Shown here one piece after another: positions 1-9,481 of a stretch of 64,000 nt of DNA. The DNA lies in assembly GCA_003142255.1 (NCBI GenBank), contig PLLO01000011.1:501597-565596 (forward strand). The letters are read 5' to 3'. The position numbers were made by a program, and so were the translations under genes. A model generated the notes under the pieces. That model saw only the letters and a list, made by a program, of their open reading frames with translations, had not been told where the DNA came from and made no database searches. How positions within the stretch are numbered: position 1 is the first letter of the stretch; the number at the start of each line of letters is the position of its first letter. Source of the stretch: Bacteroidales bacterium. Its GTDB lineage: Bacteria > Bacteroidota > Bacteroidia > Bacteroidales > VadinHA17.

Positions 1-1
1 A

Positions 2-1555
2 TCAGAAAATATTATTAAAGACATGGGCTCTGTCAGAAAAGGCAAGTTCATTGTTGGACAATGCAGTTATTCGACCGTTATATTGCCCCCAATGATTGAA
101 AACCTTGACAGGGCAACTTTCAGGCTGATTGAAAAATTTGTCGGACAGGGAGGAAAACTTGTTGCTTTTTCAATTCCTTCTCTTGTTGACGGGAAAGAGA
201 ATAAAGAAATTAATAACTTTTTCACTGAAAATGCAGGCAGAATTAAAAAGGAAAGTGAACTTACCGATGAAGTTATTTCAGAGTATTTCACCAATCCGGA
301 TTTCAAATGCAGCACAGGCACAACGGGAGAACTGTTTCACCAGAGGAGAAAGCTGGCAGACGGAGAAATCCTGTTCCTTGTCAACTCGAGCATGACTGAG
401 TGGTCTGAGGGCTCGATCAGCATTAAGGGTAAAGCAATTGAACTGAATACAATTACCGGAGAAATGAACGGATACCCATGTTCACAATCAGGCGATATGA
501 CGACAATCTCAATCAGTCTCCCTCCCGCCGGAAGTCTTTTGCTTTACATTCCTTCAGTCAAAGGCACCAACGCTCCATCGCAGGGAATGTCGAAAAAATA
601 TGATCTGATCCCATCTGAGCCCATGCTGGTCAAAAGGGATTCCGAAAATGCCATGCCAATCGAATTCTGTGATCTTACCGTAGGCGGGGAAACAACATCT
701 GATATGCACACCTTTAATGCTGCTGATAAAGTCTTTAAATATTACGGATTTAAAAACGGCAATCCATGGAATACATCCGTTCAGTTTAAGACCCGGACCG
801 TTGACCGCGATACATTTGGATTAAGTACCGGCTTCGTTGCAACCTACCATTTCATGGTTAAAGAAAAATCGGATTTCAGCACTTTCAAAGCAGTTGTAGA
901 GCGTCCCTGGCTATGGAGCGTTTCAGTCAACGGGAGTGAGGTTAAGCCTGAAGCAGGCAAATGGTGGCTCGATAAGGATTTTGGTGTATTCAGAATCGGG
1001 GACCTGGTAAAAAAAGGAGACAATACGATTTCTCTTGTTGTGGCTCCGATGAAAGTCAATGCAGAAATTGAACCGGTTTACATTGTCGGAGATTTTTCAT
1101 TGACTCCGGCAGAAAAAGGATGGATTATTGAGCCGGCTGTTAATAAATTAACAGAAGGAAGCTGGTGTGACCAGGGCATGCCTTTCTACTCCTGGGGAGT
1201 AACCTACAGCAAGAAATTCACTGTCGATAAACCTGAAGGAAGTTACAGGGTTAGGCTAAATGACTGGAATGGAACAATAGCAGAGGTGAGAGTTAACGGA
1301 GCAATGGCATCACCGGCTGCATTCCCTCCTTATGTATCTGATATTTCTGATCTTGTGAAACCCGGGGAAAACCTCGTTGAAGTAAAAGTAATAGGAAGCC
1401 TGAAGAACCTTCTCGGGCCTCATTTCAATAACCCGGCTCCGGGGATTGTTTCGCCATGGCACTTCAGGAATGTCAAGAGTTATCCGGCCGGTAAAGATTA
1501 CCAGCTGCTCGATTACGGGATGATGGGAGAATTTTCAATTCTGCAGGGGAGATAG
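2..1555 (+). CDS. GH106-like glycoside hydrolase, C-terminal part (5' end outside window)
   Basis: The frame is open to the left edge, so the 517 codons seen are the C-terminal part of a longer enzyme; the first internal ATG is at 23 but is unlikely to be the true start. Visible parts are a GATase-like segment (FVGQGGKLVAFSIP), then a linker, then two jelly-roll sugar-binding-like modules. The last of these contains NDWNGTIAEVRVNG and ends with LGPHFNNPAPGIVSPW. This ending is typical of large Bacteroidota glycosidases of the GH106 (alpha-L-rhamnosidase) type. The complete GH106-like gene at 50852-53926 has the same general plan (trimming of a sugar from a glycan, probably in the periplasm). 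The catalytic barrel is not in the window, so the substrate cannot be judged. The next gene lies beyond a 1-kb gap, so this gene probably ends a separate transcription unit. Confidence 0.6.
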   Translation, partial: SENIIKDMGSVRKGKFIVGQCSYSTVILPPMIENLDRATFRLIEKFVGQGGKLVAFSIPSLVDGKENKEINNFFTENAGRIKKESELTDEVISEYFTNPDFKCSTGTTGELFHQRRKLADGEILFLVNSSMTEWSEGSISIKGKAIELNTITGEMNGYPCSQSGDMTTISISLPPAGSLLLYIPSVKGTNAPSQGMSKKYDLIPSEPMLVKRDSENAMPIEFCDLTVGGETTSDMHTFNAADKVFKYYGFKNGNPWNTSVQFKTRTVDRDTFGLSTGFVATYHFMVKEKSDFSTFKAVVERPWLWSVSVNGSEVKPEAGKWWLDKDFGVFRIGDLVKKGDNTISLVVAPMKVNAEIEPVYIVGDFSLTPAEKGWIIEPAVNKLTEGSWCDQGMPFYSWGVTYSKKFTVDKPEGSYRVRLNDWNGTIAEVRVNGAMASPAAFPPYVSDISDLVKPGENLVEVKVIGSLKNLLGPHFNNPAPGIVSPWHFRNVKSYPAGKDYQLLDYGMMGEFSILQGR

Positions 1556-1755
1556 CTGATTGCGTCAGATATCAGACTATGTAGATATGTACTTGTGTTT
1601 GAAACAAAGAAATTGATAAGCTAAAAACATTATTAATATAAATGTACATATTAATTTAATGTTAGAATATTTATTACAAATAATTTGGCGGTTCGGAGCA
1701 GCCCATTAATTCGATTCTTCATTAACAAAATGATAAAAGTTTAAAAAATATTTAC

Positions 1756-1767
1756 GCAAACGTTTGC
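1756..1767. promoter_or_regulatory. LacI/GalR-type operator candidate
   Basis: GCAAACGTTTGC is a perfect 12-bp palindrome with a central CG. Established knowledge: LacI/GalR-family regulators commonly bind palindromes of this form. It lies about 810 bp upstream of the susC start and about 200 bp downstream of the preceding stop. No LacI-family gene is in the window, so the regulator would be encoded elsewhere. Confidence 0.5.
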
Positions 1768-2297
1768 ATAAATGAAAAATACTATTTTAATTTGATACAT
1801 GAATTGTTTTGTCGGCTGATAAATGTTTAAGCTCTTTGATCTCTTCGGGCGAAAACAGATGAAGAAAGCCTTGATAACAGTTGATTTGGCCGGTAATTAC
1901 CAATTCTGAATTCTGGCATTGGATGAGAGAAAATCCATAGTTTCACGAGAATTGGAAAATACTCTTTTTAATTCTCATAAGGTTAATAAATCGGGGAGTT
2001 AATGATTTTCTTCTTCATCCTGAATCTGAAAAGTACAAAAGAAACCGGGGAGTGTTGTTTTCCTCAAAAAACTTTTTTTAACCTGTAAATCAGAAGTTCG
2101 TAAACCGGATCTTACAATTGAAAGAGCTTGTTAAAAATCAATGCCAAACAAATGAAATGTGTAATTCTTAAAGTGCCTGACAAGGGTTTTTCCGAAAGAA
2201 GAGGCTTGTTACAGATTAATAAACTGTGGCAACATACCTGGTATTTATCTAACATCATCAAGAATAGTAGTTTAAATTGTTAATGAGCTTCATTAAT

Positions 2298-2316
2298 AAG
2301 TGTAAAAAGTACACTT
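2298..2316. promoter_or_regulatory. Inverted repeat upstream of susC
   Basis: The arms AAGTGTA and TACACTT are perfect complements separated by 5 bp (AAAAG). With a one-base bulge the symmetry extends outward through TAATA/TATTA. It lies about 260 bp upstream of the susC start. It could be a dimeric-regulator operator or an RNA hairpin in a long susC leader; the sequence alone does not decide. Confidence 0.35.
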
Positions 2317-2575
2317 TATTATAAAAACAAACGATTGTGTAAGATTAATTCAGCGACAAAAGGTAATGCTACAGGAAAATATTTTGAAAACTATGATAAA
2401 TACATATATGGAAACTAATGTTTTTAGAATAGTACTTGACTCATCTTAATGCCGGTATCATATTCTATTATTGGTGAAGAGCTATAAACGATACCTATAT
2501 ATAATAAAAGACTCAAACATTAATTCTTGGATTTTCAGAGAACTTCATTTATAAACCTTTAAACTAATTTAAACC

Positions 2576-5500
2576 ATGAAAATCTGTTTCAGTAAATTTT
2601 TAAAATTTGTTTCGATTACTGTGTTATTATTCATTTCATTGCAAATCCTGAGCCTTAAAACAGGATACGCAGGAAATCCATCCAAAACGGATGTGAACAA
2701 CACAGTACAGCAAAGAAAAGTTACAGGTAAGGTGACTGCTGCTGAGGATGGCACTCCTGTTATCGGAGTCACAGTATTTGTAAAAGGTACCCAGTTAGGG
2801 ACTGTAACCAATGGTAATGGTGAGTATTCCCTGAATGTACCTGGAGATGCTGCTGCTATCTCATTTACTTTTATCGGAAGGAAGGCAGTTGATGCCCCGA
2901 TAAATGCATCTGGTATAGTTAATGTTGTAATGGAGATTGAGGCTACTCAAATTAATGAAGTAGTAGTAACTGCTCTTAACATCACAAGGGAAAAGAAATC
3001 TTTGGGATATTCTGTCCAGGAGGTAAAGGCTGTTGATATTGAGAGAACAAAGGAAAACAACGTAATCAATACACTCTCCGGTAAAATTGCCGGCATCACG
3101 ATCAACCGTAATGCCAGCGGTGTTGCAGGTACCTCCCGTGTTATTATACGTGGAGCCAACTCATTGAGTGGTGGGGTTACTAACAACCAGCCTTTATATG
3201 TAGTGGATGGAATACCTATTGAAAACATGCAGTATGGTGAGGCAGGCCGGTATGGTGGTATTGACCAGGGTGATGGGCTTTCAACATCCCTTAATGCTGC
3301 AGATATTGAATCGATTTCGGTACTTAAAGGCCCGAATGCTTCGGCACTTTATGGAGGGCGTGCTGCAAACGGTGTAATCGTTATTACTACAAAAACAGGT
3401 AAAGCAAGAAAGGGTATTGGAGTTACTCTCAGTACTATGGATACATGGGATACGCCTTCAGTATGGCCGGCTTTACAAAATGTTTATGGTCAGGGTACGG
3501 GAGGAGCTTTACCTCTTGGAACAGACGGAATTCCTCTTACGAACAAAGGTGTTGACGGCAGCTGGGGCCCCAAGATGGAAGGCCAGCAGGTAAGAGACTG
3601 GACAGGAAATGTTCAGGCTTTCTCCCCGCAACCAAATAATGAGAAGGATTTCTTCAGAACTGGTATGACATCTTCTTCCAACCTTGCTTTGACCGGCGGA
3701 AATGATGTGATCACCACCCGTCTGTCAGTCACCTATGATAACATAGCAGGTCTTCAACCGACGAACGATGTAACTAGAAAAGTGGTGAACATGCGTACAA
3801 CGGCAAAATTGTCTGATAAGCTCACTATGGATGCAAAAATGAGCTATTCCGACAATTTTGTTACGAACAGGGTTCAGATGGCTGACCTTCAGGGCAACCC
3901 GGCTTATGATTTTACGGTCATGCCGCGAAACGTCAGAACAGTTGATGCAGAGAACTATATTATTTACCCGGCAGCATATCCTACCGGACGTGAGAACCTC
4001 TGGACATCAGATACATATAAAGGAAATCCGTACTGGACAATAAATAGGGAACGGACAGAAGATAAGATAAACAGGATTGCCGGAATGATATCGTTGAAGT
4101 ATGATTTCACGAACTGGCTTAATCTTCAGATCCGGTCTAATCTGGACAGAAATAACAGAGACTGGCTCTATTACCGCGCAATGGGAACTCAGGTAAGGCT
4201 GATCGGCGACATGCAACAGCAAAAGCAAATCACGCAGGAATTAACAAATGATTTTCTTTTAACAATAAAGAAAGAAAACGGCCCGATGTTTAATGGATCC
4301 ATTGTTCTTGGAGGTAGTATATGGGATCAGAAATATAATTACATGTATCAATCTGGTACTACATTCAAAGTGCCTGACTATTATGTAATAAGCAATACCA
4401 CAAGCCCAGGTACAAGTTACTGGAAACAATGGAAGGAAATCAGGTCACTTTATGCTTTAGGCCAGGTTTCGTACAAAAATTACCTGTACCTTGACCTGAC
4501 CGCCCGTAATGACTGGTCTTCCACTTTGCCACAGGGTAACAATTCTTACTTCTATCCTTCGGCATCATTGAGCTTTTTAGTTACTGACGCGTTTCCAAGT
4601 CTCCGCAATAACATATTATCATTCGCCAAGCTGAGAGGATCGTACGCAAAAGTAGGATCCGATACCTATCCATACCAGACTCTGATTTATTATGGTTTTA
4701 ATGCTGACAACTATAATGGACAGCCTACAGCAGCAATATCGGCCGGTGCAATTCCGCTTGTTGACCTGAAACCTGAGTTAACTTCTTCAACAGAGGTTGG
4801 AACCGATCTGCGATTCCTCAATAACCGTTTGACTGTTGATTTTACTTATTATTCAAAAAGTACGAAGAACCAGATCCTGAGTGCCACTATTTCCCGCGCT
4901 ACAGGTTCATCCACCAAGACGATGAATGCCGGTGAGATTGCTAATCATGGTATCGAGCTTTTAATTACAGGAACAATTCTTAAGAAAACCGATCTCACCT
5001 GGGATATGTCTTTCAATTTTGCAAAGAACATATCAAAGTGTGTGTCCCTGATGGAAGGTATCAGTACCTATATCCATGGAGCAGACAGACTTGTCAGTAT
5101 TGAAAGTCGTCCGGGAGGGGCTTATGGCGATATTTATGGTGCCAGATGGCTTCGCGATGCAGATGGCAACCGCATGATCAACTCAACAACCGGGATTCCT
5201 ATTGTAGACGGGACAACCAGCATTTACTATAAAATAGGGAATATCAACCCCGACTGGACAGGTGGTTTCAGCAGTACACTCACTTATAAAGGAATTTCAG
5301 TGTATGGTCTGATCGATATCCGTAAAGGCGGTGATTTCATATCCCTGTCAAATTATTACATGGATGCTTATGGCACTTCCGTAAGATCTCTTGAAGGACG
5401 TGATGGTTGGTATGCATCAGAAAATGCAAGGATAGCGGCTGGAAAGACACCGGCTGAATGGACTGCTACAGGTGGGTATGTAGCTGAAGGTGTTTCAGCA

Positions 5501-5851
5501 ACTAATGATGGAACGAAATGGGTTTCTACGGGTGCAGCGAATACAAAATATGTGAACCCGGAGAACTACTTCGGACAAGGTGTCGGAGAACAATATCTTA
5601 ATGATGGCAGCTTTATTAAATTAAGGGAGTTGTCAATAGGTTATGAAATACCGAAATCACTTCTCAGCAAAACGCCATTCCAGGGTATCTCTGTTTCTTT
5701 AATAGGAAGGAACCTGTTCTTTTTATATAGAGCCAGCAAAGACTTTGATCCTGAAAGTACCTATAACAGTACAACATTCGGACAAGGTGTGGAATCTCAT
5801 GCGATGCCTACTGCGAGAAGCATTGGTTTCAGCTTAAAAGTAACATTATAG
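2576..5851 (+). CDS. susC: SusC-like TonB-dependent outer-membrane transporter
   Basis: This 1091-aa protein imports oligosaccharides across the outer membrane using TonB energy, with the SusD-like lipoprotein as lid. An N-terminal signal peptide is visible (hydrophobic stretch to about residue 32). A carboxypeptidase-D-like regulatory domain follows (about 48-130, starting RKVTGKVTAAEDGTPVIGV), then a TonB-box-like INEVVVTA, then the plug with LYVVDGIPI and VLKGPNASALYGGRAANGV. The rest is the beta-barrel, ending PTARSIGFSLKVTL, the usual terminal strand. Length and order are normal for the family. SusD starts 25 bp downstream. This is the only SusC in the window, so it is the single entry port for a very large enzyme set. 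No FecR or sigma-factor pair lies beside it. Confidence 0.96.
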   Translation: MKICFSKFLKFVSITVLLFISLQILSLKTGYAGNPSKTDVNNTVQQRKVTGKVTAAEDGTPVIGVTVFVKGTQLGTVTNGNGEYSLNVPGDAAAISFTFIGRKAVDAPINASGIVNVVMEIEATQINEVVVTALNITREKKSLGYSVQEVKAVDIERTKENNVINTLSGKIAGITINRNASGVAGTSRVIIRGANSLSGGVTNNQPLYVVDGIPIENMQYGEAGRYGGIDQGDGLSTSLNAADIESISVLKGPNASALYGGRAANGVIVITTKTGKARKGIGVTLSTMDTWDTPSVWPALQNVYGQGTGGALPLGTDGIPLTNKGVDGSWGPKMEGQQVRDWTGNVQAFSPQPNNEKDFFRTGMTSSSNLALTGGNDVITTRLSVTYDNIAGLQPTNDVTRKVVNMRTTAKLSDKLTMDAKMSYSDNFVTNRVQMADLQGNPAYDFTVMPRNVRTVDAENYIIYPAAYPTGRENLWTSDTYKGNPYWTINRERTEDKINRIAGMISLKYDFTNWLNLQIRSNLDRNNRDWLYYRAMGTQVRLIGDMQQQKQITQELTNDFLLTIKKENGPMFNGSIVLGGSIWDQKYNYMYQSGTTFKVPDYYVISNTTSPGTSYWKQWKEIRSLYALGQVSYKNYLYLDLTARNDWSSTLPQGNNSYFYPSASLSFLVTDAFPSLRNNILSFAKLRGSYAKVGSDTYPYQTLIYYGFNADNYNGQPTAAISAGAIPLVDLKPELTSSTEVGTDLRFLNNRLTVDFTYYSKSTKNQILSATISRATGSSTKTMNAGEIANHGIELLITGTILKKTDLTWDMSFNFAKNISKCVSLMEGISTYIHGADRLVSIESRPGGAYGDIYGARWLRDADGNRMINSTTGIPIVDGTTSIYYKIGNINPDWTGGFSSTLTYKGISVYGLIDIRKGGDFISLSNYYMDAYGTSVRSLEGRDGWYASENARIAAGKTPAEWTATGGYVAEGVSATNDGTKWVSTGAANTKYVNPENYFGQGVGEQYLNDGSFIKLRELSIGYEIPKSLLSKTPFQGISVSLIGRNLFFLYRASKDFDPESTYNSTTFGQGVESHAMPTARSIGFSLKVTL

Positions 5852-5876
5852 CCAACTATCATAAAAAGCTTTTAAA

Positions 5877-7388
5877 ATGAAAAATATAATATTTAATTTA
5901 AAAAATGTTGCGATTATTGTCTGTATACTACTTGTTTCTTGCACAAAACTGCAGGACATTAACAATAATCCGAATTCATTAACATCTGTACCTGATCAGT
6001 ACCTGTTCACAAATGCAGCCAAGTGGTCGGTGTCAGAAGCCAGGCAGCTTACTTCAAGAGCCCAGCTGATGTTCACCGGAGCTTGGTCTCATTTGTATTA
6101 CACTCCATACGTTGAAGACAGGTATGATATGAATTATGATACTGATGATGAGGGTATTGCATGGACTGATCTCTTCTCTGTGTCTTTAGCCCAATCCAAC
6201 AATATCGTTAAGATCACAGGAACTGATGGTAGCGCTCCAAACGAAGTTCGTAATGCAATGGCCACGGTACTGACCGTCATTACTTACACTAAAATTTCTG
6301 ATCTGTGGGGCACTATTCCTTATACGGAAGGAGGTAAAGGTATCTCTTATAACATACTGAATCCGAAGTATGATACCCAGGAGTTTATCTATCATGATAT
6401 GATCGATAAGCTGGGGAAATGTATTACCGTATTTGAGACAGGAACTGCAGCCGATGGGTATGGAGCTGCTGACCCGTTCTTTGGAGGCGATCTGACAAAA
6501 TGGATAAAGTATGCAAACTCCTTCAGACTTCGTCTGGCTATGAGAATGCGCTATGCCGATGCTTCAGGTGCTGCAACTGCAATAACTGCCAGTTTAGCAA
6601 AACCGCTTATGGAAAGCAATGCAGATAATGCTATGATTAAGAATTTCAATGTAACGCAGGTTTACTTGTATAGCGGCTGGTATGAAGTATTTCAGAATGA
6701 AGGGAAAAGTTCCAGACCCAGCAAGCTTCTGATAGATCAACTGAAAAATACCAGCGATCCGCGTCTGCCTGTTTTTGCTATAACCGGCAAGCACGGCGAA
6801 TATAATGGTGTTCCTAACGGAATTACTGCTGCTGCGCGCGCACTTTTACCGGATACTATCCTTTGTTCCTGGCAACCTTTAATGTATGCCAAAGACATGC
6901 CTTCGTTCTCATTATGCTACCCCGAAGTCTGTTTTCTGAAAGCTGAAGCAGCCCTTTACGGTGTCGGAAGAACAGCTTCCACCACTGACGCCAATACTTA
7001 TTACCAGGCTGGTATAAGTGCTGCAATGGGAATATGGGGTGTGGCCGCGACTGATATTACTACTTTCCTGGCTACGGCTGAAGCCAGTCTGAGCGGAACC
7101 ACGGAAGATAATTTCAGAAAGATATGCACCCAGGCATGGCTTTCATTTGTCACAAATAACTATGAGGCTTATAATACTGTCCGCAGAACAGGATATCCTG
7201 TAGTGCCGGTAAGAACCGGATTGGAGACTCCTTATGCTCTTTCTTTGGGTGTAACAAACGGACAATTACCAAGAAGGATGACATATCCGAGTACGGAGAA
7301 TACCCTGAACAAAACTAATTATGATGCAGCTGTTGCAGCTCAGGGTGCTGACTTAAGGACCACAAAAATCTGGTGGGATAAAAAATGA
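5877..7388 (+). CDS. susD: SusD-like glycan-binding lipoprotein (SusD-like_2 type)
   Basis: This 503-aa surface lipoprotein captures glycan at the cell surface and caps the SusC barrel. The signal ends in a clear lipobox (LLVSC, Cys at about residue 22). It is followed by LQDINNNPNSL, a hallmark of the SusD/RagB subgroup often annotated SusD-like_2. TPR-like helices run through the protein, and motifs such as WTDLFSVSLAQSNNIVK and ISDLWGTIPYTE match the family. It starts 25 bp after susC and is followed 45 bp downstream by a strong hairpin terminator, so susC and susD form a defined two-gene unit. The ligand cannot be read from the sequence. Confidence 0.95.
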   Translation: MKNIIFNLKNVAIIVCILLVSCTKLQDINNNPNSLTSVPDQYLFTNAAKWSVSEARQLTSRAQLMFTGAWSHLYYTPYVEDRYDMNYDTDDEGIAWTDLFSVSLAQSNNIVKITGTDGSAPNEVRNAMATVLTVITYTKISDLWGTIPYTEGGKGISYNILNPKYDTQEFIYHDMIDKLGKCITVFETGTAADGYGAADPFFGGDLTKWIKYANSFRLRLAMRMRYADASGAATAITASLAKPLMESNADNAMIKNFNVTQVYLYSGWYEVFQNEGKSSRPSKLLIDQLKNTSDPRLPVFAITGKHGEYNGVPNGITAAARALLPDTILCSWQPLMYAKDMPSFSLCYPEVCFLKAEAALYGVGRTASTTDANTYYQAGISAAMGIWGVAATDITTFLATAEASLSGTTEDNFRKICTQAWLSFVTNNYEAYNTVRRTGYPVVPVRTGLETPYALSLGVTNGQLPRRMTYPSTENTLNKTNYDAAVAAQGADLRTTKIWWDKK

Positions 7389-7433
7389 TGCAAAATTCTT
7401 TTTGCATAGTTAGGTTGGGTTAATTGGATGATT

Positions 7434-7469
7434 GTTGAAGTGTTCTATCTATGGAACACTTCAACTTTT
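7434..7469 (+). terminator. Intrinsic terminator after susD
   Basis: A perfect 12-bp stem (GTTGAAGTGTTC at 7434-7445 with GAACACTTCAAC at 7454-7465) closes an 8-nt loop and is followed by TTTT. It lies 45 bp after the susD stop. It probably ends or attenuates the susCD transcript before the downstream enzyme genes. Confidence 0.8.
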
Positions 7470-7607
7470 CAATCTATGGTTTTGATCTTTGGGTAGAAAA
7501 TTAGATACTCAAAGAATTAAATTCTCCTTTCTTAAATTGATCAAAAAACTTTGAATTTCTTTGGTTTGGTACATCAGATCAGCAGGATCATTAAATTTAT
7601 AGGAAAA

Positions 7608-8297
7608 ATGAAGATGAAGAACAGATTTTATTACATAATGATTGCAACTCTCGTCTTATATTTATCCGGGCTACATTCTTTAATGGCTCAGGAAACAACT
7701 ATATGCAAGGTTTTAATGCCTGAAATATCAGACATTTATAAGGGAGAATGCAAAAAAGGCCTGGCAAACGGAATAGGAGAAGCTACAGGAAAAGACTTCT
7801 ATTCAGGTGAGTTCAGGAACGGATTGCCTAATGGACAAGGTAAATACGTATGGGCGAACGGAAATGTTTACCAGGGTGAATGGAAGAAGGGGAGAATGAA
7901 CGGCTTTGGTGAAATGAAAAGAAAAATTGCAGGACCTGATTCTCTTACTACTGGATATTGGATTGATAATGAATATATAGGGAAAAAGAAAGACATCTAT
8001 ACTCTTAATCAGAAAGGAACAAATATTGTAGATGTTACCTTTGTCCGGTTGAACAATGAAAAAAACGGGATCGAAATAAGCTATTTTAAGAACGGTAAGC
8101 CTATACCTGCTTATTCTTTTGGTATCTCTGAAAGGGTAGGAAGATATGGAAATATTGTGAAGAGTGATTTTACGAAGACACTTATCTCTGTAACTTTTCC
8201 TTTCACAGCAGAAATAACAGGAGGAGCTTATGTCTTCGATTTCTCAATTTATCAGAGAGGATACTGGCGTATATCAGTTAATGTCACTGATAAATAA
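7608..8297 (+). CDS. Exported MORN-repeat protein
   Basis: A 229-aa protein of unknown role. I chose the ATG at 7608 because it gives a compact signal peptide (MKMKNRFYYIMIATLVLYL, ending near SLMAQ); the in-frame ATG at 7551 would add 19 residues without signal character. Three MORN-like repeats follow (about residues 45-110 of this start): YKGECKKGLANGIGEA, YSGEFRNGLPNGQGKY and YQGEWKKGRMNGFGEM. The C-terminal half is beta-rich with no motif I recognise. MORN repeats mediate protein or lipid contacts. It is the first gene after the susD terminator and is not an obvious carbohydrate enzyme. Confidence 0.8.
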   Translation: MKMKNRFYYIMIATLVLYLSGLHSLMAQETTICKVLMPEISDIYKGECKKGLANGIGEATGKDFYSGEFRNGLPNGQGKYVWANGNVYQGEWKKGRMNGFGEMKRKIAGPDSLTTGYWIDNEYIGKKKDIYTLNQKGTNIVDVTFVRLNNEKNGIEISYFKNGKPIPAYSFGISERVGRYGNIVKSDFTKTLISVTFPFTAEITGGAYVFDFSIYQRGYWRISVNVTDK

Positions 8298-8361
8298 TAT
8301 TTAATTTCCTTTTTTCCTCTTCTGCTTATTTTAACTGTAAAACATTTTATATGACATTGAT

Positions 8362-9438
8362 ATGAGATTTCCGAAAAGAAACTTACGTTATCTGGCACTT
8401 CTTATAATAATCTTTGTGTTGTGTATTAGCTGCAGGCAGGAGCTGAATACACAACCTGAATTCAGAGGTGTATGGCTGCATCCCGGACTATTCAGCTTAG
8501 ATAAAACCAGAGCCGTCATACAAATGGACAGTTTGTTCACCATTTACCATAATATCGGAATAAATAACCTTTTTTGCTATAATACAACATCCGACGAAAA
8601 TAGCTTTACCTGGGATTATCTTGATGCGCTCGTCAGGGCTAGCCATGAAAAAGGCATAAAGATCCACCCGGTATTCTATCCGGGACATGACCTCAATCTT
8701 GAAAAGGAGATGGCTAAAAATCCGACATGGCTTATCCGTGATATGGATGGAAAATATCAACCTCATTTTAACCTTGCAAATCCTGATGTCAGAAAGTACT
8801 GGGTCGACAAAATATCAGCAACACTTAAGTACGACGTTGACGGAATCCATCTGGACTATATCCGCTTCCCGATAACTCAGATGTACAGCTATGACAGCGC
8901 TACATGTGAAGCATTCAAAAGGGAATTTCAGTATTCGCCAATTGAGGTTTCTCATGATTGCGGAAGCATGATATGGTGCGAATGGATTAAATGGAATGAT
9001 AAGCAGGTTACACAGTTAGTTACAGAGATCAGAAAAGCTATAAAAGAATCCGGGAAACCAGTGGTTCTGGGTGCAGACGTCTTTCCGGATATGGAAACAG
9101 CAAAAGTTCTTATTGCTCAGGACTGGGGGAAGTGGGCTGAAAGCGGGCTGGTAGATTTTATTTGTCCGATGCTTTATACAAACAATACCGATTTATTTAA
9201 AGAGTACCTCGAAAGGGCAAAAAATTTCTCAGGAAATAAATGCAAGGTCTATCCGGGAATAGGAATATATACCTCACATAATAAAATCACCAAAGAGCTT
9301 TTAATTAGCGAAGTGAATATTTCCAGGGAGCTTGGAACAGGAGGGATGGTATTCTTCTCAGGGAATTCATTCAATAAAGAGATGCGCGATACTTTAAAGG
9401 CTGGCGTGTTCAATAATATATATGGCCAGAAACGCTGA
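8362..9438 (+). CDS. GHL10-type (YngK/DUF187) glycosidase-like lipoprotein, paralogue A
   Basis: 358 aa. The N-terminus is a lipoprotein-type signal with Cys at 21 and 24. A TIM-barrel domain of the GHL10/DUF187 family follows, showing EFRGVWLHPG at the first strand, GIKIHPVFYPG, and the hallmark DGIHLDYIRFP with Asp165 as likely catalytic-site acid. Later motifs are ADVFPDMETA, AQDWGKWAESG and CPMLYTNN. Family members act on or bind cell-wall or complex glycans, but few are characterised. The pair of Cys in DCGSMIWCEW is shared with the next gene. This is the first of four paralogues in the window (9482, 19631 and 20760), and the next starts 43 bp downstream. Substrate unknown. Confidence 0.82.
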   Translation: MRFPKRNLRYLALLIIIFVLCISCRQELNTQPEFRGVWLHPGLFSLDKTRAVIQMDSLFTIYHNIGINNLFCYNTTSDENSFTWDYLDALVRASHEKGIKIHPVFYPGHDLNLEKEMAKNPTWLIRDMDGKYQPHFNLANPDVRKYWVDKISATLKYDVDGIHLDYIRFPITQMYSYDSATCEAFKREFQYSPIEVSHDCGSMIWCEWIKWNDKQVTQLVTEIRKAIKESGKPVVLGADVFPDMETAKVLIAQDWGKWAESGLVDFICPMLYTNNTDLFKEYLERAKNFSGNKCKVYPGIGIYTSHNKITKELLISEVNISRELGTGGMVFFSGNSFNKEMRDTLKAGVFNNIYGQKR

Positions 9439-9481
9439 TAATAATGATTCCTGTTTATTAAAATTGAATATTTTTTGGTGT

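Larger units (their letters stand above)
1556..2575. other. Non-coding leader upstream of susC
   Basis: This 1020-bp AT-rich stretch is the only gap above 300 bp in the window. I see no convincing coding frame on either strand and no tRNA-like cloverleaf. It holds a perfect 12-bp LacI-type palindrome (1756-1767), a 7-bp-arm inverted repeat (2298-2316), a weaker palindrome of similar centre (2327-2338) and a 10-bp palindrome GGTAATTACC (1892-1901). It probably carries the susC promoter and regulatory sites; I could not identify a clear Bacteroidota -33/-7 promoter pair. Confidence 0.5.

Noticed and set aside
1892-1901. Palindrome GGTAATTACC in the susC leader
   Set aside because: At 10 bp it is too short and too AT-rich to claim as a site without conservation data.
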